NCBI RefSeq assembly: GCF_020400725.1
Contig: NZ_JAINVG010000009.1
Span: forward strand, 62,001-126,000
Reading direction: 5' to 3'
Source: Streptomyces sp. NK15101
GTDB lineage: Bacteria; Actinomycetota; Actinomycetes; Streptomycetales; Streptomycetaceae
Length of the DNA: 64,000 nt
Of this stretch, positions 34,290 through 43,347 are shown in pieces; positions within the stretch are counted from its first letter, which is position 1, and every line of letters begins with the position of its first letter. A program made the position numbers and the translations under genes. The notes beneath the pieces are model-generated. The model saw only the letters and a list, made by a program, of their open reading frames with translations. It did no database searches and was not told where the DNA came from.

Positions 34290-34835
34290 CTACGCGGGCT
34301 CCGATTCCGCGTCGGGAGCCGGGTCGGGGGACGCCTGCTCCTGGGCACGGCGGCCGACGACGGCCGCGGCGGCGATCGCCGTGCCGAGGAAGGCGACGGC
34401 CACCACCCAGGGGCGGTCGAGGACGTGCCCGGTGGCGTGGTCCAGGGAGTAGCGTCCGGCGCCGGTGATGCCGATCCCGGCGGCCGTGAAGCCGAGGAAG
34501 GCCGGGTACTCGTAGCCGCCGCCCTGGGCGAAGAAGCCGGCCGGGGCGTGGACGGCGACGGCTCCCGCCATGGCGCCCGCCGCTGCGGCGCCGGCGGCCG
34601 GGGTGGCGAGGCCGAGTGCGAGGAGGACGCCGCCGCCCGCCTCGCCGAGACCGGCGGCGATCGCGCTCTGGCGGCCCGGGTTGAAGCCCATGGCCTCCAT
34701 CGCCTTGGTGGTGCCCTCGAGACCGCCGCCCCCGAACCAGCCGAGGAGCTTCTGCGTGCCGTGCGCGGCGAGGACGGCGCCGGTGCCGGCTCTCAGCACG
34801 AGCAGCCCGAGATCGCGTCGGTTGAGGTGGGCCAT
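34290..34835 (-). CDS. DoxX family membrane protein
   Basis: 181 residues. Four helices in the DoxX layout: LGLLVLRAGTGAVLAAHGTQ with KLLGWFGG, IAAGLGEAGGGVLLALG, AAGAMAGAVAVHAPAGFF and FLGFTAAGIGITGAGR. An extra C-terminal helix (VAVAFLGTAIAAAAVVG) and acidic tail follow. Start ATG at 34835 with GGAG six bases upstream. DoxX proteins sit in the membrane and have been linked to thiosulfate oxidation or redox stress; no partner gene is adjacent. Confidence 0.88.
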   Translation of the reverse strand: MAHLNRRDLGLLVLRAGTGAVLAAHGTQKLLGWFGGGGLEGTTKAMEAMGFNPGRQSAIAAGLGEAGGGVLLALGLATPAAGAAAAGAMAGAVAVHAPAGFFAQGGGYEYPAFLGFTAAGIGITGAGRYSLDHATGHVLDRPWVVAVAFLGTAIAAAAVVGRRAQEQASPDPAPDAESEPA

Positions 34836-35006
34836 GGGGTTCTCCAGGTGCGGGAGGCGGACGCGTACGCCGTCCACTCTCGTCCCGCCCGCTCCCCCGC
34901 GCCCTCCGGGACCCGCCCCGGATAGGCCACTTGAGTCACGTTTTGCGGCGTTTGTTCGGTGTTGCTTGACTGAGTGGGCTTTCGTCCCCGAGGGAAGTGG
35001 GTACGC

Positions 35007-36383
35007 ATGTCCGCCGAGTCCACCGAGACCGCAGCCCTGCGGGAGAAGGTCCGGGCGCTGATGCCCCGGGCGAAGGAGGACCTGACCGCGCTGGTGGCGA
35101 TGCGCTCCGTCGCCGACCCGCGCCAGTTTCCGCCCGAGGAGTGCGCGAAGACCGCCGACTTCCTCGTGCGGGCCTTCACGGAGGCCGGGCTCCGGGACAT
35201 GCGCCGGGTGACGACCCCGGACGGCACGGACGCGGTGGTGGGGCACGCGCCGGGTCCTGAGGGGGCTCCGACGGTGCTGCTCTACTGCCACTACGACGTG
35301 CAGCCGCCCCTCGACGACGCCGCCTGGCGGACCCCGCCCTTCGAGCTCACCGAGCGCGACGGGCGCTGGTACGGACGCGGCGCCGCCGATTGCAAGGGCA
35401 ACATCGCGATGCACCTGACGGCGCTGCGCGCGCTCGGCGGGCCCGAGGGCCGGGGCTTCCCCGTGAACATCAAGTTCGTGGCGGAGGGTTCGGAGGAACA
35501 GGGGACGGGCGGCCTGGAGCAGCTCGTGCCGCTGCAGCCCGGACTGTTCGCCGCCGACGCCCTGTTGATCTGCGACACGGGCAACTTCGCGCTCGGCCTG
35601 CCCACCGCCACCACCTCGCTGCGCGGCCTCACCAACGTCGTCGTGACCGTCTCGACCCTCAGGGGCGAGATGCACTCCGGCATGTTCGGCGGCCCGGCAC
35701 CCGACGCCCTCGCCGCCCTCGTCCGGATCCTCGACAGCCTCCGCGACGAGCACGGCGACACGGTGATCAAGGGGCTGCCCGGCGACGGCCTCTGGGACGG
35801 GGTGGACTACCCGGCCGAGCAGTTCCGCGCCGACGCGGGCGTGCTGGAGGGGGTGTCCCTCGTCGGCACGGGCTCGGTCGCCGACGAACTGTGGGCCCGG
35901 CCCGCCGTCACCGTCCTCGGCATCGACTGCCCGCCGGTGGTGGGCTCCTCGGCCGCGATCCAGGCGAAGGCACGGGCCAGGGTCAGTCTGCGGGTGCCGC
36001 CGGGGATCGACACGGACGACGCCCTGCGCGCCCTGACGGACCATCTGGTCTCGGCCGCCCCGTGGGGCGCCCGGGTGGAGGTCGAACCGGAGAGCGCCGG
36101 GCAGCCCTTCCGGGCGCGCACCGACGGACCCGCCTACCGGGCCCTCGGGGCGGCGCTCCGCGAGGCGTACGGGAAGGACATGGTCCAGTCGGGGCAGGGC
36201 GGCTCGATCCCGCTGTGCAACGTGCTCGCCGCACAGTTCCCGGCGGCGGAGATCGCCCTCATCGGCGTCGAGGAGCCGGGCTGCCTCATCCACGCGCCGA
36301 ACGAGAGCGTGGACCCTTCCGAGATCGAGCACATGGCACTGGCCGAGGCCCTCTTCCTCAGCTCGTACGCCACTCCCCTCTGA
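35007..36383 (+). CDS. M20-family dipeptidase / metallopeptidase
   Basis: 458 residues, cytoplasmic zinc peptidase. Metal ligands in family order: His in LLYCHYDVQPP, bridging Asp in YGRGAADCKGNIAMH, catalytic Glu pair in AEGSEEQGTGGLE, and the late His in CLIHAPNESVD. The dimerisation (lid) domain runs from about residue 205 to 345. It fits the dipeptidase branch of M20 (CNDP-like). ATG at 35007 is preferred over the 34974 frame start because it has GAGGGAA upstream and begins the family's N-terminal helix. Confidence 0.9.
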   Translation: MSAESTETAALREKVRALMPRAKEDLTALVAMRSVADPRQFPPEECAKTADFLVRAFTEAGLRDMRRVTTPDGTDAVVGHAPGPEGAPTVLLYCHYDVQPPLDDAAWRTPPFELTERDGRWYGRGAADCKGNIAMHLTALRALGGPEGRGFPVNIKFVAEGSEEQGTGGLEQLVPLQPGLFAADALLICDTGNFALGLPTATTSLRGLTNVVVTVSTLRGEMHSGMFGGPAPDALAALVRILDSLRDEHGDTVIKGLPGDGLWDGVDYPAEQFRADAGVLEGVSLVGTGSVADELWARPAVTVLGIDCPPVVGSSAAIQAKARARVSLRVPPGIDTDDALRALTDHLVSAAPWGARVEVEPESAGQPFRARTDGPAYRALGAALREAYGKDMVQSGQGGSIPLCNVLAAQFPAAEIALIGVEEPGCLIHAPNESVDPSEIEHMALAEALFLSSYATPL

Positions 36384-36420
36384 CCTACCGCCCCCGTGAC
36401 GAAAGGACCGGTGCCGCCCC

Positions 36421-37035
36421 ATGACACAGACTCATGACGATCCGTACGGCCGCTCCGCGCGAGGGGACGCGCCGCCCGGCCCCCTGGGCATCCTCGCGGG
36501 CTTCGCCTGGCAGGCCCTGCTCGTCGCCGGGCTCGTCTCGCTGATCCTCGGCGTCGTGGTGCTGGCCTGGCCGGAGGCCACCCTGCGGGTGGTGGGGGTG
36601 CTCTTCGGTCTGTACCTGCTGCTCAGCGGTGTGACGCAACTGATCGCCGCCTTCGGCACGCACGCCACCACGGCACTGCGGGTGATGGCCTTCATCAGCG
36701 GCGCGCTGTCGATCCTGCTCGGTCTGTTCTGCTTCCGGAGCGCGACGCAGTCGACCCTGCTGCTCGCGCTGTGGATCGGGATCGGCTGGCTCTTCCGCGG
36801 CATCACCCAGACCGTGGCCGCGGCCTCCGACCCGGCGATGCCCGCCTCCGGCTGGCAGGCCCTCCTCGGCATCGTCAGCGCGCTCGCCGGAATCGTGCTG
36901 ATCGTGTCCCCGCTGGAGTCCGCCACGGTGCTCACGCTCCTCGGCGGCATCTGGCTCATCGCCGTCGGCGCGGTCGAGGTCGTCACGGCCTTCATGGTCC
37001 GCTCCCGAGCCAAGGACCTTCCGCCAGGCGCCTAG
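36421..37035 (+). CDS. HdeD family membrane protein (DUF308)
   Basis: 204 residues, six helices arranged as three DUF308 hairpins (LLVAGLVSLILGVVVLAWPE, GVLFGLYLLLSGVTQLIAAF, FISGALSILLGLFCFRS, LLLALWIGIGWLFRGITQTV, LGIVSALAGIVLIVSPLES, LLGGIWLIAVGAVEVVTAF). HdeD-like proteins are associated with acid resistance in enterics; in Streptomyces the role is not known. A strong hairpin follows 20 bases after the stop. Confidence 0.88.
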   Translation: MTQTHDDPYGRSARGDAPPGPLGILAGFAWQALLVAGLVSLILGVVVLAWPEATLRVVGVLFGLYLLLSGVTQLIAAFGTHATTALRVMAFISGALSILLGLFCFRSATQSTLLLALWIGIGWLFRGITQTVAAASDPAMPASGWQALLGIVSALAGIVLIVSPLESATVLTLLGGIWLIAVGAVEVVTAFMVRSRAKDLPPGA

Positions 37036-37055
37036 CGGATACTCGCCGCCTCCGT

Positions 37056-37088
37056 CCGCCGTCCGCCCGCGCCCCGGGCGGACGGCGG
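37056..37088 (+). terminator. 14-bp perfect hairpin after hdeD-like gene
   Basis: CCGCCGTCCGCCCG (37056-37069) pairs with CGGGCGGACGGCGG (37075-37088) across CGCCC. The right arm is copied again by the adjoining tandem duplication. Confidence 0.78.
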
Positions 37089-37131
37089 GCTTCGTTCACC
37101 CGCGCCCCGGGCGGACGGCGGGCTTCGTTCA
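37066..37131. repeat. 33-bp perfect tandem duplication
   Basis: Copies 37066-37098 and 37099-37131 are identical (each starts CCCGCGCCCCGGGCGGACGG and ends CTTCGTTCA). It overlaps the terminator hairpin and ends 71 bases before the DUF350 start. Confidence 0.9.
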
Positions 37132-37202
37132 CCCGTGCGCTACATTTTGCCGGTCCTTGACCACCGATCCCCCGTGATCGCAACCTTCGGAGCCGGCACC
37201 TC

Positions 37203-37625
37203 ATGAGCGACATCGTCAACGGCCTCGGCCGGGCCGGCGCCTACGGCGCCCTCGGCGTGGTCCTGCTGATCCTCGGCATCGTGCTCGTGGACCTGCTGAC
37301 CCCCGGGAAGCTCGGGCGCCAGATCTGGGAGGACCGCAACCGCAACGCCGCGGTCCTGCTGAGCTCGGCGCTCCTCGGGATCGGCGGCATCGTCTTCACC
37401 TCGATCTGGACGACGTACGACCACTTCGGCAAGGGGCTCGTCTCGACCGCCGCGTTCGGCCTCCTCGGCCTGGTGATGATGGCGGTGGCCTTCCTCGTCG
37501 TCGACCTGGTCACGCCGGGGAAACTCGGTGCCACGCTCGTCGACCCCGAGCCGCACCCGGCGGTCTGGGTGACGGCCTCCTGCAACATCGCGGTCTCGGC
37601 GATCGTCTCCGCCTCGATCGCCTGA
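37203..37625 (+). CDS. DUF350 family membrane protein
   Basis: 140 residues, four helices in two similar halves (GALGVVLLILGIVLVDLLTP and GLLGLVMMAVAFLVVDLVTP are clearly related), each followed by GKLG. This internal duplication is the DUF350 pattern. Function unknown. A TTGACC about 45 bases upstream may be its -35. It converges on the 37636 gene with a gap of only ten bases. Confidence 0.85.
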   Translation: MSDIVNGLGRAGAYGALGVVLLILGIVLVDLLTPGKLGRQIWEDRNRNAAVLLSSALLGIGGIVFTSIWTTYDHFGKGLVSTAAFGLLGLVMMAVAFLVVDLVTPGKLGATLVDPEPHPAVWVTASCNIAVSAIVSASIA

Positions 37626-37635
37626 CGGTCACGCG

Positions 37636-38118
37636 TCACGGGGACATGGGCTCGACCTCCAGGAAGCGGCGGCCGCGCGGCCCCTTGTAGAGGAGCGCCT
37701 CCCAGCCGAGCCGCGCCAGGACGGGGACGCATGCGCCCAGGGCCTCCGCCTCCTCCTGGGCGGCGCCCGTCCCCGGCGGGCCGAGCCACTCCACCACGGC
37801 GGTCTCCGGCCGCTCCCCCGCCCTGACCCGGTAGCCCGTGGAGAGCCGGACCCCGGCGGCGTCCACGGACGAGGGCGTGATCCCGCCGGACTCCAGGACG
37901 AGGGCCACCGCGCGGACCGGCCGCAGGCGCTCCCAGTCCGCGGGCACGGTCCTCGGGTCACCGCCCCGGCGCAGGGTCAGCCGTCTGATCTGGAGCAGTC
38001 CGTCGACGGCCGCGCGGATCTCCCGGGACCGCTGCTCGGCCTCGGCCGGGGGCAGCGGCGGCCCGTCGCCCGTGGCCGCCTCGAACACGCCCGAGCCGCC
38101 CCCCGCGCCGGTGGTCAC
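37636..38118 (-). CDS. Hypothetical protein coupled to the WGR/propeller gene
   Basis: 160 residues from GTG at 38118, which overlaps the stop of the WGR gene (GTGA). Soluble alpha/beta-looking sequence with EAEQRSREIRAAVDGLLQIR near residue 30 and ALGACVPVLARLGWEALLYK near the end; no family recognised. The much longer open frame seen upstream is only the shadow of the WGR gene. Confidence 0.7.
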   Translation of the reverse strand: MTTGAGGGSGVFEAATGDGPPLPPAEAEQRSREIRAAVDGLLQIRRLTLRRGGDPRTVPADWERLRPVRAVALVLESGGITPSSVDAAGVRLSTGYRVRAGERPETAVVEWLGPPGTGAAQEEAEALGACVPVLARLGWEALLYKGPRGRRFLEVEPMSP

Positions 38119-39548
38119 AGGAGCCGCCGGATGTCGCCGCGGACGCGGTAGAACCCGCCCGCGGCGGGGTGCAGGGCGTCCACCACGTACCGCGCGCCGG
38201 GCTCCCGGATCGCCCGCGGGAACTGCACGTTCCACCCGGACTCGTATCCCTGCGAGACGACCCGCACCCTGGTCCGGCCCGACTCGGTCACGCACTCCAC
38301 GACCACCGAGCCCGCCGGTGCGTCGCTGACGGCGGTCACCGCCGTCGCGGTCGTGGCCGGCTCGTACACCGGCAGGGCGGCGGCGAGCTTGACGTCCCGC
38401 GCGACCGGGACCGTGCCCTGCTGCGCGGCCTCGATCGCGGTCTCGCTCGCGTCCACGCAGACCAGCGAACCGTCCGTCGTCACCAGGTAGAGCCGCTCGT
38501 CCCGGTACTGCATGGAGAGCGCCGAACCGCCGCCCGTGCCCAGCTTCCACAGCCGGGTGCCGTCCTCGGCGAAGCAGTAGACGGAGGAGGCCGAGTCGGC
38601 CGCGAAGACGAACCGGCCGCCGGGCGAGGTGGCGCAGGAGTAGACCGGGCTGTCGCAGGAGTACACCGCCTCCACGCGCCCGTCCTTCTTCGCGAGCCGC
38701 TGCACCTTCTTGCGGGACGTGCCCGCGTAGACCGCGGTGTCCTCCTGCCAGCCGAAGAGGACTCCGCCCTCGGTCGCGGTGTGCCACAGTTCGCCGCCGC
38801 CGTCCGGCGCGTGGGCGGCGACGCCCTTCGTGTCCCCGTAGTAGACGGCGTCGCCGTCGGCGCGGACCATCCAGGCGTGCTCGCCCTGGCCGCCGCGCGC
38901 CCACTGGTGCTCGTCCTCGTGGTCGATGACGGTGAGCCGGCCGGAGCGGTCGGCGACGTGCAGGACGCCCTCGTGGATGTCGAGCCAGAAGATGTCGACG
39001 TCGGTGGCGATGTCGTAGGCGGCGAAGGGGAGCTTGGACGAGAGGTCGTACACCTTGCCGTCGTCGCAGCCCGCGTAGATCCAGAAGTCGTCGGCGACCA
39101 GGCACTTGACGCCGTCCGGCAGGCTGAACCGGGCCTGCACCTCGCCGCCGCGGTCGAGCGTGAAGACGTCCCCCGCCTGGTTGCCCACCCAGCAGCGCTC
39201 CTCGTCGACGTGGATGCCGAAGGCGGCCGAGCCGGTGCGGAAGCGCCAGAGGACGGGGGCGACGGCCCGCGCGGTGGAGGGTGCGGAGCTGACCTCGCGG
39301 CGGGTCACGGGACGCGCGGCGCGCTGTCCCCGGACGGCGGGGGCGTACCCCTTGCGGACCTTCTCGCCGATCTTCTTCGCCGCCGCGGCCTGCGCCTTCG
39401 CCGCCGTCGGGAACGTGGAGCGCTGGGTCTGGCCGTCCGAGCCGATCCGGCCGTAACGGACCGACACCGCGAGGTCCTCGACGGTCACTTCGTAGAACTT
39501 GTGGGCACCGCCGCCGTCCTGCGACAGCTCCAGATAGGTCGTCGTCAT
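38115..39548 (-). CDS. WGR-domain protein with PQQ-like beta-propeller
   Basis: 477 residues from the ATG at 39548 (MTTTYLELSQDGGGAHKFYE). Residues 1-75 are a WGR domain (the Trp-Gly-Arg motif is here VRYGRIGSDGQ), known from PARP-type and helicase-linked proteins where it senses DNA ends or nucleic acid. From about residue 95 to 400 there are repeated blades of a beta-propeller (such as WVGNQAGDVFTLDRGGEVQA, IYAGCDDGKVYDL, YCFAEDGTRLWKLGTGGGSA). The combination suggests a binding or sensing scaffold. No signal peptide, so it is cytoplasmic. Confidence 0.85.
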   Translation of the reverse strand: MTTTYLELSQDGGGAHKFYEVTVEDLAVSVRYGRIGSDGQTQRSTFPTAAKAQAAAAKKIGEKVRKGYAPAVRGQRAARPVTRREVSSAPSTARAVAPVLWRFRTGSAAFGIHVDEERCWVGNQAGDVFTLDRGGEVQARFSLPDGVKCLVADDFWIYAGCDDGKVYDLSSKLPFAAYDIATDVDIFWLDIHEGVLHVADRSGRLTVIDHEDEHQWARGGQGEHAWMVRADGDAVYYGDTKGVAAHAPDGGGELWHTATEGGVLFGWQEDTAVYAGTSRKKVQRLAKKDGRVEAVYSCDSPVYSCATSPGGRFVFAADSASSVYCFAEDGTRLWKLGTGGGSALSMQYRDERLYLVTTDGSLVCVDASETAIEAAQQGTVPVARDVKLAAALPVYEPATTATAVTAVSDAPAGSVVVECVTESGRTRVRVVSQGYESGWNVQFPRAIREPGARYVVDALHPAAGGFYRVRGDIRRLL

Positions 39549-39687
39549 GGTGAGAACGGTAGGGGCCACCACTGACAACGGCCTGCCGCGCAGCCGCGGC
39601 CGAGGACGGGAGGCCCGGGCGTCCGGGACTTTCGCCGCGGCGTTCCGTCCCCGGCCCCGCCGCCCCCGTGCAAGGCGGCGACGGCCC

Positions 39688-40392
39688 TCAGGCCCCGACG
39701 CGGTCCGCCGCCGTCCGCCGGTTCTCCTCGATCGTGATGCGGCCCTTCCGGATCGTGGCCAGGCGGGGGGCGCGGCGGGCGACGGCGCTGTCGTGGGTGA
39801 CCATGACGAAGGTCAGCCCGTGCTCCTCGCAGACCCCTTCGAGCAGGTCGACGATCTCGTCGCGCATCGACTCGTCGAGGTTGCCGGTGGGCTCGTCGGC
39901 GAGGAGCACCTTGGGCCGCTTCACCAGGGCGCGGGCGATGGCCACCCGCTGCTGCTGGCCGCCGGAGAGCTCGGACGGCAGGTGCCCGAGGCGCTCGCCG
40001 AGACCGACCGACTCCAGCGCCTCGGCGGCCCGGGGGCGCCGCTCGGCGGCCTTGACCCCGAGGGGGACGAGGGCGGCCTCCACGTTCTCCTGGGCGGTGA
40101 GCGTGGGGATGAGGTTGAAGCTCTGGAAGACGAAGCCGATGTTCCGGCCGCGCACGGTCGTCAGCCGGCGCTCGGAGAGCGCGGCCAGGTCGGTGCCGTC
40201 GAGCAGGACCCGGCCCGAGGTGGGGCGGTCGAGGCCGCCGAGCATCTGGAGGAGGGTCGACTTGCCGCCGCCCGTGGGGCCCTGGATGACCAGCCGGTCT
40301 CCCTGGGCGAGGGTGAGGTCGATCCCGGCGAGCGCGTCGACTCTCTGCCGGCCCCGCCGGTACTGCTTGGTGACGCCGATGAGTTCGTACAT
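39688..40392 (-). CDS. MacB/LolD-type ABC exporter, ATPase
   Basis: 234 residues. Walker A GPTGGGKST, signature LSGGQQQR, Walker B VLLADEPTGNLDE and H-loop VTHDSAVARR, the LolD/MacB/FtsE-like subgroup. Start ATG at 40392 has AGGAG seven bases upstream. It follows the permease gene on the same strand after 124 bases that contain a 28-bp tandem repeat. Such pairs export lipids or peptides, or work mechanically on the cell envelope. Confidence 0.92.
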   Translation of the reverse strand: MYELIGVTKQYRRGRQRVDALAGIDLTLAQGDRLVIQGPTGGGKSTLLQMLGGLDRPTSGRVLLDGTDLAALSERRLTTVRGRNIGFVFQSFNLIPTLTAQENVEAALVPLGVKAAERRPRAAEALESVGLGERLGHLPSELSGGQQQRVAIARALVKRPKVLLADEPTGNLDESMRDEIVDLLEGVCEEHGLTFVMVTHDSAVARRAPRLATIRKGRITIEENRRTAADRVGA

Positions 40393-40433
40393 GGTGGGAC
40401 TCCTGTGGTCCGTTTCCGTGGGCTGTGGGCCGT

Positions 40434-40489
40434 GGGCCGTATCCGTGGTCCGGCGGTCCGTGGGCCGTATCCGTGGTCCGGCGGTCCGT
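40434..40489. repeat. 28-bp perfect tandem duplication between ABC genes
   Basis: Copies 40434-40461 and 40462-40489, each starting GGGCCGTATCCGTGGTCCGG, with partial copies on both flanks. It lies in the leader between the permease stop (40517) and the ATPase start (40392). Confidence 0.9.
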
Positions 40490-40516
40490 GGGCCGCGGGT
40501 GGGTTCGGGCGTGCGG

Positions 40517-41986
40517 CTACTCGACGCGGCGCAGCGCGTCGGCGGGACGCAGCCGGGAGGCGCGCCACGCACCGAAGGCGCCCGCGACGAGCCCGCCGCC
40601 GAGGGCGAGGAGGACGGCGAGACCGACGGTGGTGACGCTGACGGGGGCGGTGAGGGCGATGTCGACCGTCCTGCCGACCGCCGTACGGGCTGCGCCGGGG
40701 CCGCCGAAGACCATGCCGCCGCCGCGTCCGCCGCCGAACCCTCCGCCGTCCGCGCCGAGTTCGGCGGTGAGGGTCGGGCTCGCGGCGGTGACGGCGTACG
40801 CTCCGGCGAGGCCGACGGCGATGCCGAGGACACCGCCGATGACACCGTTGACGAGGGCTTCGCCGACGACTTGGCGGGTGACCCGGCCGCTCTTCCAGCC
40901 GAGGGCCTTGAGGGTGCCGAACTCGCGGACCCGGCGGCCGACGGCGGCGGAGGTGAGGAGCCCGGCGACGAGGACGGCGGCGAGCAGCACGGCGTACGAG
41001 AGCCACTTGCCGACGTCGGCGGCGAGGTCGGCGGCGGTGTCGAGCGAGCCGGAGACCGTCTGCGCGAGGTCGGCGGAGGTGGTGACGGTGGTGCCGGGGA
41101 CGTTCTTCCGGATGGCGGCCTCGACCGCGTCGATGCGGGTCGAGTCGGTCGCCTTCACGTAGATCGTGGTGATCCTGCCGGCGGACGCGGAGAGCGTCTG
41201 CGCCTGCTCCAGGGGCAGGTAGACCTGGGCGGCGGACTGCCCGCTGTCGGCGGTCGCGATGCCGATGATCTCGAACTTCACTCCCTTGACGGTCAGTTCG
41301 TCGCCGACGGAGAGGCCCTTCTCCTGCGCGTAGGCGCTGTCGACGACGGCGACCTCGGCATCGGTCTCGGTGGTCCTGAAGGTGCGGCCCGCGGAGACGG
41401 TGGAGGTGGTGAGGGGGCCGAGGTCGGGGGCGGTGACGTCGGTGCCGTAGATCGTGAAGGAGTCGACGTCGAAGGCCGCGCCGCCGCCGGTGACGGTGTC
41501 GCCGGGACCTCCGCCGTCGCCGACGTTCCCGCCGGCCGGACCGCCGGGCGGGGTCTGGCCGCGCTGGATCCGACCGCGCTCGAACTCTCCGTCGATCCTC
41601 AGGCTGACGAGGCTCAGACCGCCCACCGCCCGGTCGACGCCCTGCTGCTTCGCGACCGTGCCGACGGTGGAGTCGGCGAGGGTCTGGAAGCCCTGGACCA
41701 TCAGCCGGTCGCTGCTCTGCTCCTCGCCGTCCTCCTTGCCCTGGAACTCGAACCGCGGCCGCTGCGGCTGCGCGCCGGCCTCGGGCCGCTCCTGCGCCTT
41801 GGTCACCGTCAGGTCCGTACCGAGACCGTAGAGGGATTCCAGCACCTCGCCCTGGGCCCGGTTCATGCCGGAGGAGACGGAGTTGACGACGATGACCAGC
41901 GCGATGCCGAGCGCGAGCCCGGAGGCGACGACGAGCGCCGCCTTTCTGCGGCGGCGCAGTTCGCGCCGGAGGTAGGTGAGGAACAT
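40517..41986 (-). CDS. MacB/FtsX-type ABC exporter, permease
   Basis: 489 residues. One N-terminal helix (ALVVASGLALGIALVIVVNS), a large extracytoplasmic domain (residues about 45-330) and three C-terminal helices with the FtsX motif FGTLKALGWKSGRVTRQVVG. The extracytoplasmic domain carries a Gly/Pro-rich insertion (PPGGPAGGNVGDGGGPGD) and the last loop a Gly-rich GGGFGGGRGGGMVFGG. Promoter likely in 41987-42108. First gene of the exporter pair. Confidence 0.9.
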   Translation of the reverse strand: MFLTYLRRELRRRRKAALVVASGLALGIALVIVVNSVSSGMNRAQGEVLESLYGLGTDLTVTKAQERPEAGAQPQRPRFEFQGKEDGEEQSSDRLMVQGFQTLADSTVGTVAKQQGVDRAVGGLSLVSLRIDGEFERGRIQRGQTPPGGPAGGNVGDGGGPGDTVTGGGAAFDVDSFTIYGTDVTAPDLGPLTTSTVSAGRTFRTTETDAEVAVVDSAYAQEKGLSVGDELTVKGVKFEIIGIATADSGQSAAQVYLPLEQAQTLSASAGRITTIYVKATDSTRIDAVEAAIRKNVPGTTVTTSADLAQTVSGSLDTAADLAADVGKWLSYAVLLAAVLVAGLLTSAAVGRRVREFGTLKALGWKSGRVTRQVVGEALVNGVIGGVLGIAVGLAGAYAVTAASPTLTAELGADGGGFGGGRGGGMVFGGPGAARTAVGRTVDIALTAPVSVTTVGLAVLLALGGGLVAGAFGAWRASRLRPADALRRVE

Positions 41987-42108
41987 GGGCGCGAAGCTAG
42001 GGGCGGTGCGTGATGACGGGATAAGGCCCGCGTGAGAGCGGGATGAGAGCGGGCGGGACGACGCCCGGCCGCCGCTCGGCCTCCCGCCGGACCCGGCGGC
42101 CTGGGCCG

Positions 42109-43323
42109 TCAGCCGCCCGCCGCCGTCGTGGCGTACGCCAGCGGGTCGGACAGGACGTCGTGGAGGACGAGGGCCGCCGCGCCGCGCGACGCGTCGGTGG
42201 CGGCGGACGCCGGGCGGAGGCGCTCCGCGTCCGGGGTCCAGAGGCCGGAGACGACCCGGGTGGCGAGCTCCTCGACGACGGCGGGGGCCAGCCAGGGCAT
42301 CAGGCGCGGGTAGATGCCGCCCAGGACGACGGCCTCGGGGTCGAGGAGGTTGACGGCCCCCGACAGGGCGCGGCCGAGCATCCGGCCGGCCTCGGCGAGG
42401 GCGGCGAGGGCGCGCGGTTCACCGGCCCCGGCGCGGCGCGCGAGGTCCGGGACGTCGGTGGCGCCCGCCGAGGCGAGGAGGGCGGCCTGTCCCGCGTACT
42501 GCTCCAGGCAGCCGCGTGAGCCGCAGCGGCAGCGCGGGCCTTCGGCGTCGACGACGAGGTGTCCGATCTCGCCGGCGAAGCCGTGGGCGCCGCGCAGGAG
42601 TTCGCCGTGGACGACGATCGCGCCGCCGACGCCGATCTCCCCCGTCAGGTGCAGGAAGGTGCGGAGGGGGCCGAGGTCGCCGAACCACAGCTCGGCGAGG
42701 GCCGCCATGTTGGCCTCGTTGTCGGAGGTGACGGGGAGGCCGGCGGTGCCGGGGCGCAGGGCGGTGAGCGCCTTGCCGAAGAGGGCTTCGGCGGGGACCT
42801 CGTTCCAGCCGAGGTTGGGGGCCTGCCGGACGGTCCCGTCGGAGACGAGTCCGGGGAGGGCGAGTCCGGCCCCGGCCGGGGCGAGGTGCCGTTCGGCCGC
42901 GGCGTCCAGGGCGTCCGCGGCGACGCGGGCGGCGCGGGCGAGGACGTCGGCGGCCTCGGCGTCCCGGTTGTCGAGGTACTCGGTGCGGCGGACGCGGTCG
43001 GCGCCGGTCAGGTCGACGACGCAGACCGTGACGTAGTCGACGTTGATCTCGACGCCGAGGCCGGCGGGTCCCGTGTCGGCCGGTTTGAGCACGGTGCCGG
43101 GCCGTCCCGCCTGCCCGCTGAAGGTCTTGCCCGACTCGACGAGGAGGCCGAGGTCGAGGAGCTGCTCGACGAGGGAGGAGACGGCGGGCCGGGTGAGCCC
43201 GACGCGGGCGGCGACGGCCGCCCGGGTCGTCTCGCCGGCCTCGTGGACGGTCCGCAGGACGAGGCTCAGGTTGTGCCGGCGCACTCCCGACTTGTCGGCC
43301 TTGGGTTCCGTGGGCTGGTTCAT
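42109..43323 (-). CDS. ROK-family transcriptional repressor
   Basis: 404 residues. N-terminal winged helix (NLSLVLRTVHEAGETTRAAV, then AARVGLTRPAVSSLVEQLL) followed by the ROK kinase-like sugar domain, with the zinc-binding pattern CRCGSRGCLEQY and the ROK signature around TGEIGVGGAIVVHGELLRGA, then HGFAGEIGH. XylR/NagC-type proteins bind a sugar and release DNA. xylB/xylA lie 3.5 kb away, so xylose control is conceivable but not adjacent. Confidence 0.9.
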   Translation of the reverse strand: MNQPTEPKADKSGVRRHNLSLVLRTVHEAGETTRAAVAARVGLTRPAVSSLVEQLLDLGLLVESGKTFSGQAGRPGTVLKPADTGPAGLGVEINVDYVTVCVVDLTGADRVRRTEYLDNRDAEAADVLARAARVAADALDAAAERHLAPAGAGLALPGLVSDGTVRQAPNLGWNEVPAEALFGKALTALRPGTAGLPVTSDNEANMAALAELWFGDLGPLRTFLHLTGEIGVGGAIVVHGELLRGAHGFAGEIGHLVVDAEGPRCRCGSRGCLEQYAGQAALLASAGATDVPDLARRAGAGEPRALAALAEAGRMLGRALSGAVNLLDPEAVVLGGIYPRLMPWLAPAVVEELATRVVSGLWTPDAERLRPASAATDASRGAAALVLHDVLSDPLAYATTAAGG

Positions 43324-43347
43324 GGTGAGCGAGAGCCTAGTCGGCCC

